From assembly GCF_900182615.1 (NCBI RefSeq), contig NZ_FXTE01000003.1, positions 1 through 64,000 on the forward strand: a stretch of DNA of 64,000 nucleotides, read 5' to 3'. Both the position numbers and the translations under genes were made by a program. Of the stretch, positions 53,126 to 62,315 are shown in pieces (position 1 is the first letter of the stretch; the number at the start of each line of letters is the position of its first letter). This DNA comes from Ruegeria faecimaris (GTDB lineage: Bacteria; Pseudomonadota; Alphaproteobacteria; Rhodobacterales; Rhodobacteraceae). A model generated the notes under the pieces. The model was not told where the DNA came from. It worked only from the letters and a program-made list of their open reading frames with translations, and ran no database searches.

Positions 53126-53281
53126 ATGCGGACAATGGCGGTGGCTGCGATTGAGACCGAAAAATTCCTTGAGATCATTGAGGTGGAGCTAGATGGATCA
53201 CAGACTGGCGAAGCCCTGATAGAGATCTATGCGACGGGGACTGTAGCTGTTACCAACCCGGCCGAGGCCGAAATTGACTGA
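53126..53281 (+). pseudogene. N-terminal relic of class III alcohol dehydrogenase
   Basis: About 51 codons begin MRTMAVAAIETEKFLEIIEVEL and continue to EALIEIYATG. They match the first 40 residues of zinc-dependent S-(hydroxymethyl)glutathione dehydrogenase, which should next have CHTDE, the zinc ligands. The match ends at ATG-TVAVT and the frame closes at 53281. Everything after the zinc site is gone. It lies next to mtoX, whose product formaldehyde is the substrate of the intact enzyme. Confidence 0.7.
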
Positions 53282-53766
53282 ACCGGTTTCGCGTCGGATA
53301 GGGCGGGATAGGCCCAACGCTATACAAAGGTTACGACCTGTTGGCGCGGTTCAGATCATTAGTGTCGACCCTATGCATGCACCTAAGTAGATCCGTGCGG
53401 TTGTTGAATTCTGGCAAGGAAAGTTACCGACTTCATCTTTACTGAAGTTAATTAAAGCTAATTGAGTTTGACTGATATCGCCCTCTAGCTGCATTCTGCT
53501 CTGAATCGGAATTGCCGAATTTGGAGCCAGACGTGACCACTTCTGAACCTGATCGCGTCGTTTCAGTCGGCGAGCAATGCTCGGCTACCAGATGTGAACC
53601 GTCGGTAATCCTTGAATGTGCCGCTACCGGAGACGTAGCGCTAACCGCCACGCTGCATGAGAAGATCGGCACGTGTGTTCGAACCAAAGGCCCGTCGGGT
53701 TCATGGTACAAAGCCAACTAACCTGTGCGGAAAAATAATGAAAAAGTGACAACTGGGAGGAACCTT
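53282..53766. other. Gene-free region before the BCCT transporter
   Basis: Frames of 69 and 89 codons on opposite strands overlap here. Neither has a domain or convincing ribosome site. The region holds the BCCT promoter. Confidence 0.45.
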
Positions 53767-55593
53767 ATGTCATTACCTGAACCATTTACGGATCTAGAGA
53801 TAGAAACGGCGGATGCCGGTTTCTATGAGAACTACAGCGTCCCGATTGCGCTGATCAGCAAGGGCATCATGGTTGCCCTTGTGCTGTGGGCGCTTGTGTT
53901 CCCGGCCAATGCCAACAGCACGCTTGGCAGTTGGAATGGCAAGCTGCTGGAGATTTTCAACAGCTTCTACGTTGTCATCGTTGGCCTGTTTGCCATCTTC
54001 CTGGTGATTGTGGCGATCCTGCCGTCGACAGGGAAGCGGGTTATGGGGACACCTGGTGAAAAGCCCGAGTTCTCGAACTTCTCGTGGTTCTCGATGATGT
54101 TTGGTGCCGGTCTGGGTGTCGGCCTGATGGTCTTTGCGACCGCTGAACCGCTGGGCCTGTGGGGATCAAACCCCGAGGTCGTGTCCGGTGCAGTTGCCGG
54201 CAATGATCCCGAATCCGTTCAGTCGGCCTATCGGTACACCTTCCTGCACTATGGCTTCCACGCTTGGGCAATCTATGTGGTGACCGGCCTGTCGCTGGCC
54301 TATTACGCATATACCCGTGACATGCCTCTGACCATCCGTGCGGCTCTGACCCCGCTGTTCGGTCGTTTGATGAACGGATTCCTTGGCCATGTGGTCGACG
54401 TTCTGGGCGTTGTTGCAACGATCCTGGGTGTGTCCGTGACCATCGGTTTTGGCGTCAGCCAGTTCATCGACGGTCTCTATGCCATCACCGGCATGGAATG
54501 GATCATGGACTTTGGCGGAGATGTTCCGACGCCAAGCAAAGTTGGTCTGATTGCTGGTCTGGTCGTTATCATGGGCTTGTCCATCATTTCGGCGGTGTCG
54601 GGTGTTGGCCGGGGTGTTAAATACCTGTCGAACCTGAACCTTGTCCTGTCGATCATCCTGCTGGGCACGTTTGTGATCTTCGGGTCCTTTGTCTTTGCTA
54701 TGACCACCTATGGTACAGCCCTGGTTGATTACCTTCTGAACTTCCTCTCGCTGAGCTTTGGTGCCTATGGCCCGCTGTCAGCCGAGGCCTTTGCGGCGGC
54801 TCTGCCTGCCGAAGCGCAGGCACATGCGGATGCCCTGATGGGTGGCGCAACCAACGCCTGGGGCAGCTTTGATGGCTTCAAGAGCGGTCTGGAGGGCGCA
54901 GCAGCTGAACTGGACGAGGCCACGCTGGCCGCGGCATATGCCGCTGGTGAGCAGGGCCGTCAATTCGGCTGGCAGGCCGGTTGGACCACGTTCTACTGGG
55001 CCTGGTGGATTGCGTTCTCGCCGTTTGTGGGCCTGTTCCTGGCGCGTATCTCCAAAGGTCGCTCCGTGCGTGAGTTCATTCTGGGCTGCGTGCTTGCACC
55101 GGCACTGGTGTGCTTCGCCTGGATGACTGTACTGGGTGGCACCGCGATTGATCTGGAACTGGCCGGTGCCGCAGAAGGCGCGATCATTGGTGCCTCGAAC
55201 ACAAACAAGCTGTTCGTGACCCTGTCCTACATGATCGACGGAGGGCTGCTGTCCATGCTGAACGTCATGTGCGTGATCCTGATCATGACCTTCCTGGTGA
55301 CCTCAGCTGACTCGGGCATTCTGGTGATGAACACCATCATGTCCGGCGGCAGCCAGGAGACCGGCATCAAGCACCGCATCATCTGGGGGGTGATCCTGAC
55401 GGCTGTGATCGGCGCGCTGATCCTTGCTGCAGGGGAAAACAACCCGATGGATGCGTTGCGCAACGCGATGATCATCGGTGCATTGCCATTTACCATGGTG
55501 ATGGCCCTGATGATGGTCTCGCTGACCAAAGCGCTTTACCGCGACGGACAGCGTGACAAGCATGCTGACGCAAGCACACAGGCTGCCGAGTAA
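53767..55593 (+). CDS. BCCT-family betaine/choline/DMSP-type transporter
   Basis: A 608-residue, 12-helix BCCT secondary carrier. The glycine-rich substrate helix reads MMFGAGLGVGLMVFATAEPLGLW. The Trp-rich segment FYWAWWIAFSPFVGLFLARISKGRSVREF is the family signature around helix 8. An unusual Ala-rich extracytoplasmic insertion lies at about 332-398 (EAFAAALPAEAQAHADALM...). Substrates in the family are glycine betaine, choline, carnitine or DMSP. The ATG at 53767 has GGGAGGAACC upstream. It is a single-gene unit closed by a strong terminator; DMSP would fit the neighbouring mtoX but is not shown. Confidence 0.92.
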   Translation: MSLPEPFTDLEIETADAGFYENYSVPIALISKGIMVALVLWALVFPANANSTLGSWNGKLLEIFNSFYVVIVGLFAIFLVIVAILPSTGKRVMGTPGEKPEFSNFSWFSMMFGAGLGVGLMVFATAEPLGLWGSNPEVVSGAVAGNDPESVQSAYRYTFLHYGFHAWAIYVVTGLSLAYYAYTRDMPLTIRAALTPLFGRLMNGFLGHVVDVLGVVATILGVSVTIGFGVSQFIDGLYAITGMEWIMDFGGDVPTPSKVGLIAGLVVIMGLSIISAVSGVGRGVKYLSNLNLVLSIILLGTFVIFGSFVFAMTTYGTALVDYLLNFLSLSFGAYGPLSAEAFAAALPAEAQAHADALMGGATNAWGSFDGFKSGLEGAAAELDEATLAAAYAAGEQGRQFGWQAGWTTFYWAWWIAFSPFVGLFLARISKGRSVREFILGCVLAPALVCFAWMTVLGGTAIDLELAGAAEGAIIGASNTNKLFVTLSYMIDGGLLSMLNVMCVILIMTFLVTSADSGILVMNTIMSGGSQETGIKHRIIWGVILTAVIGALILAAGENNPMDALRNAMIIGALPFTMVMALMMVSLTKALYRDGQRDKHADASTQAAE

Positions 55594-55618
55594 TCAAACT
55601 ATAGCGTTACGAACCTTG

Positions 55619-55650
55619 CGCCGCCCCCTTTGATCCGGGGGCGGCGTTTT
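55619..55650 (+). terminator. Rho-independent terminator after the BCCT gene
   Basis: A perfect 10-bp GC-rich stem, CGCCGCCCCC (55619-55628) with GGGGGCGGCG (55637-55646), has an 8-base loop and TTTT. It lies 25 bases after the transporter stop. Confidence 0.95.
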
Positions 55651-55966
55651 CGTGCAGCGGTGGATTAAGTTCAGACCAGTGGTTCGTGCCAGACGTCAGA
55701 CAGGCAGCATGTTTGCAGAAGCAGCACAAATGCTACTGCACTCACATGGTATTGCCAGATCGGTGGTGATGCCTGGGTCATAATCCGCCTCTTCGCAGCA
55801 ATCAGAGACGAGCATTACCCGTTGCACGAGCTAGACTTGCGGCATTGTCAGTGCTGTCTCGAAGAACTGGTACGAATTGATCTCGTACAGTTTGGACGAA
55901 AAATTGCTATCGGAATTGGAGTCGGCACCTAAAGAACGGTGCTTTCGCTTATGTCTATCCGGCGAT
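55651..55966. other. Gene-free stretch
   Basis: Nothing recognisable between the BCCT terminator and the end of the XRE regulator gene. Confidence 0.4.
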
Positions 55967-56728
55967 TCAAACCTCGGTCAGGTGCTTTCTGACAGTTGGA
56001 TCAATCCTATTACTTTGGATTGGGTAAATGCCACAAGCTGCGATCGCCTCGCGCGCAGTTATGCGTTCGTGCAGACGTTTCCAGATTGTTTTGGCTGCGT
56101 ATGGATGGGGGTATGGGCGCCAAGCAACGCCCATGGTCATCCCTCGCAAATACTTCAGTTGCTGGCGATGCGCCGAGTACAAGATTGTATTGGAAACGCT
56201 GCCTTCGCGCGCGAGCTCGTGTTCGGTCACGAATATCCTGTTCCCGCGCATAGTTACAAAGCCAGCGTAGCGCGAAATCTGATGCATGCTCTTGTCTGGA
56301 GACGTGGCAATTTCACGGGACCGGATTGTGATTAGCCCTTCAACTTCCTGAATGCGGATCAATGAACAGAAGATTTTTCCTTCCCAAGATGGCGTGCAGA
56401 AATAGGAATGATAAAAACCTATATAGCGCCTCAGGTTCTTCTGTTGCCCCCGGAAGGGTTCCAAAAATGCATCTGTGGGCGTTTTCCCAACTTGTGGCAG
56501 GACGCCTCTTAGCATTCGTTCGAAGCTTGCAGTTTCCTCGAAAAGCTGTGCTTCGGTCAGGTCGAAATGACGTGCAATGCGGCGCATGTTATGGGCAGAG
56601 GGCAGGCTGGAGCCATTCAAATAGCGATTGAATTGCTGTCTATTGACGCCGATTTCGCGGCAAATCTGCGAAATGTTTCCATGCTCTGCGCACAACGATC
56701 GTAAGTTGGCAGAAAAATACTCGGACAC
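55967..56728 (-). CDS. XRE-family (helix-turn-helix) regulator
   Basis: A 253-residue protein. A Cro/CI-type helix-turn-helix is at about 5-62 (AEHGNISQICREIGVNRQQFNRYLNGSSLPSAHNMRRIARHF), followed by a unique domain of about 180 residues. It is divergent, 128 bases away, from the CocE hydrolase and ABC importer genes, so it probably controls them in response to the imported compound. The C-terminal domain matches no family I can name. Confidence 0.85.
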   Translation of the reverse strand: MSEYFSANLRSLCAEHGNISQICREIGVNRQQFNRYLNGSSLPSAHNMRRIARHFDLTEAQLFEETASFERMLRGVLPQVGKTPTDAFLEPFRGQQKNLRRYIGFYHSYFCTPSWEGKIFCSLIRIQEVEGLITIRSREIATSPDKSMHQISRYAGFVTMRGNRIFVTEHELAREGSVSNTILYSAHRQQLKYLRGMTMGVAWRPYPHPYAAKTIWKRLHERITAREAIAACGIYPIQSNRIDPTVRKHLTEV

Positions 56729-56856
56729 AAGAAAAACCTTTCGCGTTTTGACGCTATATCACTGCAAACTGCGTCAACTCGCATAAGATTGCACAATTTG
56801 ATTTATCTGCAAATCGGTTTCTTCTTCAGCATCAGATCGTAACAGACAAGCTTTAG

Positions 56857-58833
56857 ATGCCAATCGAAACAATCGAAAACACATGGATCACACTCGCCGA
56901 TGGGCGACGGCTTGCGGCGCGCCTCTGGTTGCCCGAGACAGGCCCCACACCGGCCATTCTGGAATATCTGCCATATCGCAAACGTGACGGTACCGCGCCC
57001 AGAGACGAAACAACACACACGGTTTTTGCAAAGGCGGGCTATGCCTGTATTCGGGTCGACATAGCTGGCACCGGGGACAGCGAAGGGCAATTCGACGACG
57101 AGTACTCGGAACAGGAACTGCATGATGGTGAGCAAGTCATAGCCTGGATTGCCGCGCAGGATTGGTGTGACGGCAATGTCGGGATGATTGGGATATCTTG
57201 GGGCGGGTTTAATGGTCTGCAGCTGGCCTTCAGGCAACCACCTGCACTGAAAGCCATCGTCAGTGTCGCTTCGACTGTGGATCGATATGCCGATGACATC
57301 CATTTCATGGGTGGGTGCCTGCTGAGTGACAACATGAATTGGGGCAGTCAGATGTTTGCCTATCTGACGCGCCCAGCTGATCCAGAGCTTCGAGCAGATT
57401 GGCGACAGGACTGGCTTGCCCGACTGCAAAACGTCCCATTCTCTTCTGCAGATTGGCTGCGACATCAGACGCGCGACCCATATTGGAAGCACGGCTCAGT
57501 TTGCGAGGATTGGACCGCGATCCAAACCCCTGTCTTGGCGATTACAGGCTGGGCAGATGCTTACGTCAATGCGCCTCCGGCTTTGGCAGCCAACCTGACG
57601 GCGCCAACCAAAGCTATCATTGGGCCGTGGGAACACCGCTATCCGCACATCTCAAAGCTTGATCCCGCAGATTTTCATTCCGAAGTCGTCGGATGGTTTG
57701 ACCGCTGGCTGAAGGGACAACAAAACGGCGCCGAGGACTTGCCTGCCTATCGGACATACATGCAGGAACACTTCAATCCGACTGCGCAAAACGGTCCTCG
57801 GAAAGGTCGTTGGATTGCAGAGACGGCATGGCCGTCACCTCATGTCTCAGAACGGGTCTGGCATCTGGTTCCTGGTGGGTTTTCGCGGGACCCGGTGGTT
57901 GGCACGGTCGTTGTCACGTCGCCCAACCATGTTGGTGGGGAAGGCGGATATTTCTGTGCGGGCATGCGTATCGACAATGAACTTGCAGGGGATCAGTCCG
58001 GTGATGATGCCTTATCGGTCTGTTTTGACAGCTCGCCGCTGCAAGCACCGCTCGAGCTGCTGGGTCGGGCAAAGCTAAAGTTCCAGTTTTCAGTGGATCA
58101 GCCTGTTGCCCAGCTTGTCGCGCGGCTGTGTGATGTTTCACCCGAAGGTGTGTCACAGCGGATCAGCTATCGTCCGTTGAACCTGTGTCACTCCCACAGT
58201 CATGAGACGCCGCAGGCCCTGCAACCAGGTGAGCTCTACGAGGCTGAAATCACGCTGAACGAATGTGCGCACCATTTGCGCGAGGGCCACGTTTTGCGAC
58301 TGGCGTTGTCGACGTCTTATTGGCCGATTGTCTGGCCAGCACCTCAATCGGCCACGGTAACTTTACACTTGCTGGATTGTGCTCTTCATCTGCCGGTGCG
58401 CGAAGTTGCGCATGAAATTCAAGCCTCTGAACCCGGCCCGGCGCAGGCGTATCCGGTTCTGGCAGCTGAGCAGTTGCGTTTACCTTCAGCGCAATCAGAA
58501 CGCACGGTGACGGAAAGCGGATGCGTGGTTCTGGAGACGTTTGATGACTATGGTAAAACGCGCGATCCCTACCACGATCTGATTGTTGGTAGCGACGTAC
58601 GCATGCTTTACCGCATTCACCCCGATGATCCGAAAATCGCGTATTTCGAGACCGCTTGGAGTTTTTCGTTCGAGCGCGAAGAATGGCAGGTCGCCATCAC
58701 GACCGAGTGCCGCATGAGCTGTGACACCGAGAATTTCTATCTCTACCGCAAACTACGCGCCGCTGAAGGCGCAAATGAAATCGAAGTCCTAACAAGGGAA
58801 TGGTCCGAAACCGTTCCACGCGGACTTCTCTGA
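56857..58833 (+). CDS. CocE/NonD-family (S15-like) hydrolase
   Basis: A 658-residue serine hydrolase. An alpha/beta-hydrolase domain (1-300) with nucleophile Ser114 in GISWGG, Asp234 in GWADAYVNAP and His260 in GPWEHRYP is followed by the jelly-roll X-Pro dipeptidyl-peptidase C-terminal domain. Cocaine esterase, X-Pro peptidases and amino-ester hydrolases share this plan. No signal peptide, so it acts in the cytoplasm, presumably on the compound brought in by the ABC importer whose genes follow after 21 bases. The final 130 residues (RIHPDDPKIAYFETAW onward) extend the usual fold. Confidence 0.9.
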   Translation: MPIETIENTWITLADGRRLAARLWLPETGPTPAILEYLPYRKRDGTAPRDETTHTVFAKAGYACIRVDIAGTGDSEGQFDDEYSEQELHDGEQVIAWIAAQDWCDGNVGMIGISWGGFNGLQLAFRQPPALKAIVSVASTVDRYADDIHFMGGCLLSDNMNWGSQMFAYLTRPADPELRADWRQDWLARLQNVPFSSADWLRHQTRDPYWKHGSVCEDWTAIQTPVLAITGWADAYVNAPPALAANLTAPTKAIIGPWEHRYPHISKLDPADFHSEVVGWFDRWLKGQQNGAEDLPAYRTYMQEHFNPTAQNGPRKGRWIAETAWPSPHVSERVWHLVPGGFSRDPVVGTVVVTSPNHVGGEGGYFCAGMRIDNELAGDQSGDDALSVCFDSSPLQAPLELLGRAKLKFQFSVDQPVAQLVARLCDVSPEGVSQRISYRPLNLCHSHSHETPQALQPGELYEAEITLNECAHHLREGHVLRLALSTSYWPIVWPAPQSATVTLHLLDCALHLPVREVAHEIQASEPGPAQAYPVLAAEQLRLPSAQSERTVTESGCVVLETFDDYGKTRDPYHDLIVGSDVRMLYRIHPDDPKIAYFETAWSFSFEREEWQVAITTECRMSCDTENFYLYRKLRAAEGANEIEVLTREWSETVPRGLL

Positions 58834-58854
58834 CTTAATCTAAGGGAGGATACT

Positions 58855-60420
58855 ATGAAGATCGAATGGACAAAGGCCAATGTTGGTCGCCGGAGGTTTC
58901 TGAAAGGTGCAACTGCGCTAGGGGCCGCTACAGCGCTTCCGATGGGGTGGGCGAACCGCGCGTTTGCAGCAGACGACGGTGTTCTGCGGGTGCGGGCTTA
59001 TGGTGATGCACAGAACATGGATCCAGCACATTCCGTTGGTGTCGTTGAAGAAGAAGTGCATGCCTCCATCTACAACAAGCTGATCCAATACAAGCCGGGC
59101 GAGGAATGGGGTTGGCAAATGGATGCGGCAACTATGATCGAGCAGGTTGACCCGACCCATATCAAGTTTGCATTGCGTGACGATATTGGATTCACTAACG
59201 GATTTGGCGCGATGACTGCTGAAGACGTCAAATTCAGCATGGAACGGATCGTGGACGACGCGACCGACAGTCCGAATAAGCCCGACCTAGGGCCATTCAG
59301 CCATGTTGAAGTGACAGGAGACCGTGAAGGGACAATCGTTCTGAACAGCCCGTTTGCCCCGATCTGGTCGATTGCCCTGCCGTATATTACTGGCAACATC
59401 GTCTCCAAGGCAGCGGTCGAAGCCGCCGGTGGCCGGATCGGTGCTGATCCGGTTGCGGAATCCGGCCCGTATCTGCGAGACAGTTGGTCGCCCAAAGAAA
59501 AGACCGTTCTAAAGCGCAACCCTGACTGGAAAGGGGATGCCCCCGCTTGGGATACCGTCGAGATCTATCCGATCGATGATGAAAACACGGCCGAGATTGC
59601 GTTCGAGGCAGGCGAGTTGGACGTAACTCGCGTGTCGCTGGGCTCAGTTGAGCGGTATCGCGCCGGGGTTCCCAATGGTGGGTCGCTGGTTGAGAAACCC
59701 TCGCTTTACTATGTCTGGATGGGAATGAACGTCGAGCATCCAAAGCTGCAAAATCAAAAACTGCGGCAGGCAATTCAGCACGCAGTGGATGTTCCGAGCA
59801 TCCTGGAGGCAGCATATTTTGGAGCTGCTGAACCGGCTACCGGCATCATCGCACCGGGCCTTGCTGGCCATCGGCCATCTTCGCTTGTACCACCTGAGGC
59901 GAACTTCGAGAAAGCCGCGCAGTTGCTCGCGGAATCCGGTGAAACCAATGTCACGCTAACCCTCGATACGTTGAACAAGACGACCTTTACAACAACTGCA
60001 CAGATTATTCAGGCGACGCTGGCGCAGATCGGAATCACGGTTGAGGTTAACGTTCTGGAATCCGGGGCATTCTGGGCGTCTGGTGACAATGAGAACCTAC
60101 AGCTTGTTCTGAACCGTTTCTCGATGACGCCTGATCCGTATTATGCGACGTCGTGGTTCACACCAGAACAGATCGGGAAATGGAACTGGGAACGGTTTAA
60201 CAGCCCGGAATTTAACGAAATCCATGAATCTGCGGCTGCTGAAACGGACATCGCAAAGCGAGCTGAAATGTATCAGCGTGCGCAGGATCTGATGGAAGAA
60301 AGCGGTGCTTATCGCTTTATCACTCACGAGGCGACACCGGTTATTCACAGCGCACGCGTCATTCCAGCGCTGCGGCCAGATGGCCTGTCCCTGCTTCGCT
60401 ATTTTGGCAAGGCGACCTGA
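58855..60420 (+). CDS. Peptide-type ABC importer binding protein
   Basis: A 521-residue SBP_bac_5 solute-binding protein. It has a twin-arginine signal (residues 11-39, GRRRFLKGATALGAAT, cleaved after AFA), so it is exported folded by Tat. The body shows the family traits: YGDAQNMDPAHS near the start, and the FTNGFGAMTAEDVKFSME segment. Relatives bind di/oligopeptides, opines, nickel or glycosides. GGGAGG precedes the ATG. It heads the importer after the hydrolase gene. Confidence 0.92.
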   Translation: MKIEWTKANVGRRRFLKGATALGAATALPMGWANRAFAADDGVLRVRAYGDAQNMDPAHSVGVVEEEVHASIYNKLIQYKPGEEWGWQMDAATMIEQVDPTHIKFALRDDIGFTNGFGAMTAEDVKFSMERIVDDATDSPNKPDLGPFSHVEVTGDREGTIVLNSPFAPIWSIALPYITGNIVSKAAVEAAGGRIGADPVAESGPYLRDSWSPKEKTVLKRNPDWKGDAPAWDTVEIYPIDDENTAEIAFEAGELDVTRVSLGSVERYRAGVPNGGSLVEKPSLYYVWMGMNVEHPKLQNQKLRQAIQHAVDVPSILEAAYFGAAEPATGIIAPGLAGHRPSSLVPPEANFEKAAQLLAESGETNVTLTLDTLNKTTFTTTAQIIQATLAQIGITVEVNVLESGAFWASGDNENLQLVLNRFSMTPDPYYATSWFTPEQIGKWNWERFNSPEFNEIHESAAAETDIAKRAEMYQRAQDLMEESGAYRFITHEATPVIHSARVIPALRPDGLSLLRYFGKAT

Positions 60421-60433
60421 TCTCCCCAGGTCG
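60413..60433 (+). promoter_or_regulatory. Stem-loop at the end of the binding-protein gene
   Basis: CGACCTG (60413-60419) pairs with CAGGTCG (60427-60433) across the stop codon, without a T run. Such structures between the binding-protein and permease genes commonly protect upstream mRNA, giving more binding protein than permease. A second, weaker GC-rich hairpin follows at about 60437-60467. Confidence 0.45.
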
Positions 60434-60506
60434 ACCAGGTGCGGCGGGTGCATAACGCTCGCCGTGCCAACACCAACGCCATCAAGCCAAAAGGAGCCAG
60501 TTGGCC

Positions 60507-61445
60507 ATGCTGAAATTCGCAACCCGTCGGTTCGGGCTGTCGCTGCTTATCCTGTTCGTGGCGGTCACCGTCATGTTCCTGATGATCCGCGCCGTGCCAG
60601 GCGACCCGGTCCAAATCATGCTCGGTCCACGCGCCACGCCCGAGCTTCAGGCCCAACTCACAGTAGCGTTGGGGCTGGACCAGCCAATCTGGAAACAGCT
60701 TTTGATTTTTTACGGAAACCTCTTGCAGGGAGACTTGGGAACCGATGTCTTTTCGGGTCGTTCCGTGACTGACATCGTGTTCCAGCAACTACCATTCACA
60801 TTGGAACTGATTTTCGCGTCGATCCTGTGGTCAGCTACGCTGGGCATCGCACTCGGCGCCTATGCGGCTGCGCATCCCAATACGTTGATCGACCGGGTTG
60901 CCGCCGCAATATCTGTCAGTTTTGTGGCCGCTCCGGCCTTTGTTGTCGCGCTCTTGGCTCTTTTGGTTTTTGCGGTGCATCTACAGTGGTTTCCCGCCAT
61001 TGGGGCGGGCGAAGGGTTCTGGGACCGTCTCGACCATCTGGTCCTTCCCGCCTTTGCCATTGGCCTCAGCTGGGTTGGTTATATTGCCCGATTGGTACGC
61101 GCCTCGATGCTGGAGGTTATGGGTGAAAGCCATGTCCGCACGGCCCGAGCCTTTGGTATCGCCGAACGTCGCGTGGTCATGGTGTACGCGCTGCGGATCG
61201 CCATTTTGCCCGTGGTTACCGTGATCGGTGTTGGGATGGGTTTTCTTCTCAGCTCGGCGGTTTTCGCTGAAATCGTCTTTGCCCGACCTGGTTTGGGCAA
61301 ACTGGTCATCGACAGCATTACGACCCGAAACTACCCGATTGTGATGGGCTCTGTCCTAGTATCAACAGCTTTGTTCGTGGTGTCGACCGCATTGGCCGAT
61401 CTGATCAATGCGCTGCTTGATCCACGCGCGCGCGCGGCTCATTGA
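60507..61445 (+). CDS. ABC importer permease, DppB type
   Basis: A 312-residue permease with six helices. It starts MLKFATRRFGLSLLILFVAV and has MIRAVPGDPVQIML, the usual periplasmic P-G-D-P segment, and the EAA loop ARAFGIAERRVVMVYALRIAI, which contacts the ATPase. The ATG at 60507 is used; a TTG two codons upstream has slightly better spacing to AAGGAG (60491-60496) and cannot be excluded. It ends 12 bases before the DppC-type gene. Confidence 0.93.
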   Translation: MLKFATRRFGLSLLILFVAVTVMFLMIRAVPGDPVQIMLGPRATPELQAQLTVALGLDQPIWKQLLIFYGNLLQGDLGTDVFSGRSVTDIVFQQLPFTLELIFASILWSATLGIALGAYAAAHPNTLIDRVAAAISVSFVAAPAFVVALLALLVFAVHLQWFPAIGAGEGFWDRLDHLVLPAFAIGLSWVGYIARLVRASMLEVMGESHVRTARAFGIAERRVVMVYALRIAILPVVTVIGVGMGFLLSSAVFAEIVFARPGLGKLVIDSITTRNYPIVMGSVLVSTALFVVSTALADLINALLDPRARAAH

Positions 61446-61457
61446 GGAGGCAGGCAC

Positions 61458-62315
61458 ATGGAAAAATCTCGTTCCGAAATGGGCCAGATCATCGTCGGCG
61501 TTGCGCGCGACCCGCTTGGTCTCATGGGCTTAATCATCGTCGGTGTCATCGTTTTCTGCGCAATCTTTGCGTATTGGATCGTACCCTATGATCCGATTGC
61601 GATGGATATCAAATCCCGCTTGCAGGGACCGTCCACAGCACACCTGCTGGGCACAGATCAGTTAGGGCGCGATACGTTTTCGCGGGTCATAGCTGGGGGC
61701 CAAGTTGCGCTCAAGGTGGCATTGCCCGCCGTGTTCGGAGCAATGGCGATTGGCCTGACACTGGGCATGATTGCAGGGTATGGGCCGAAATGGCTCGATA
61801 ATCTTCTAATGCTTTTCTTCGATACCATCCGTTCCTTTCCGACAGTGATCTTCGCGCTGGCTGTTGTGGCCCTGATCGGGCCTAGTCTGCAGACGGTCGT
61901 GTTTGTCGTCATGGCGACCTCGATCCCAACCTATGGGCGTGTCGCGCGGACCCAAACGCTGACATTGCGCAATTCCGAATTCATCTTGGCCGAACGGTCG
62001 ATGGGGGCCAGCATGGCGCGCATTCTGGGTGTGCATATGCTGCCCAACATCATTGGCGTTCTGGCTGTGTTGGCGGCAATGGATATCCCTACAGTCATCG
62101 CGCTTGAGGCCGGCCTGTCCTTCCTGGGTCTGGGCGTTAAGCCTCCGACCCCGAGTTGGGGTGCTTTGCTTAAGGATGGCTATTCCCTGATCCGCCAAAC
62201 TCCTTGGTTGGTTGTTGGCGGAGGCCTGCCGATCATTCTGGCAACGCTTGGCTTCACGTTTCTGGGTGAAAGCCTGCGCGATGTAGTTGACCCGAAACTG
62301 AGGAAACAGCGATGA
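61458..62315 (+). CDS. ABC importer permease, DppC type
   Basis: A 285-residue permease with an N-terminal OppC-type helix (about 17-40), then five more. LLGTDQLGRDTFSRVIAGGQVAL at about 65-87 is the DppC/OppC hallmark, and the EAA loop is AERSMGASMARILGVHMLPNI. Its stop overlaps the start of the first ATPase gene by 4 bases. Confidence 0.94.
   Translation: MEKSRSEMGQIIVGVARDPLGLMGLIIVGVIVFCAIFAYWIVPYDPIAMDIKSRLQGPSTAHLLGTDQLGRDTFSRVIAGGQVALKVALPAVFGAMAIGLTLGMIAGYGPKWLDNLLMLFFDTIRSFPTVIFALAVVALIGPSLQTVVFVVMATSIPTYGRVARTQTLTLRNSEFILAERSMGASMARILGVHMLPNIIGVLAVLAAMDIPTVIALEAGLSFLGLGVKPPTPSWGALLKDGYSLIRQTPWLVVGGGLPIILATLGFTFLGESLRDVVDPKLRKQR

Noticed and set aside
53448-53721. Overlapping 69- and 89-codon frames on opposite strands
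   Set aside because: Neither has a ribosome site or domain; they lie in the promoter region of the BCCT gene.
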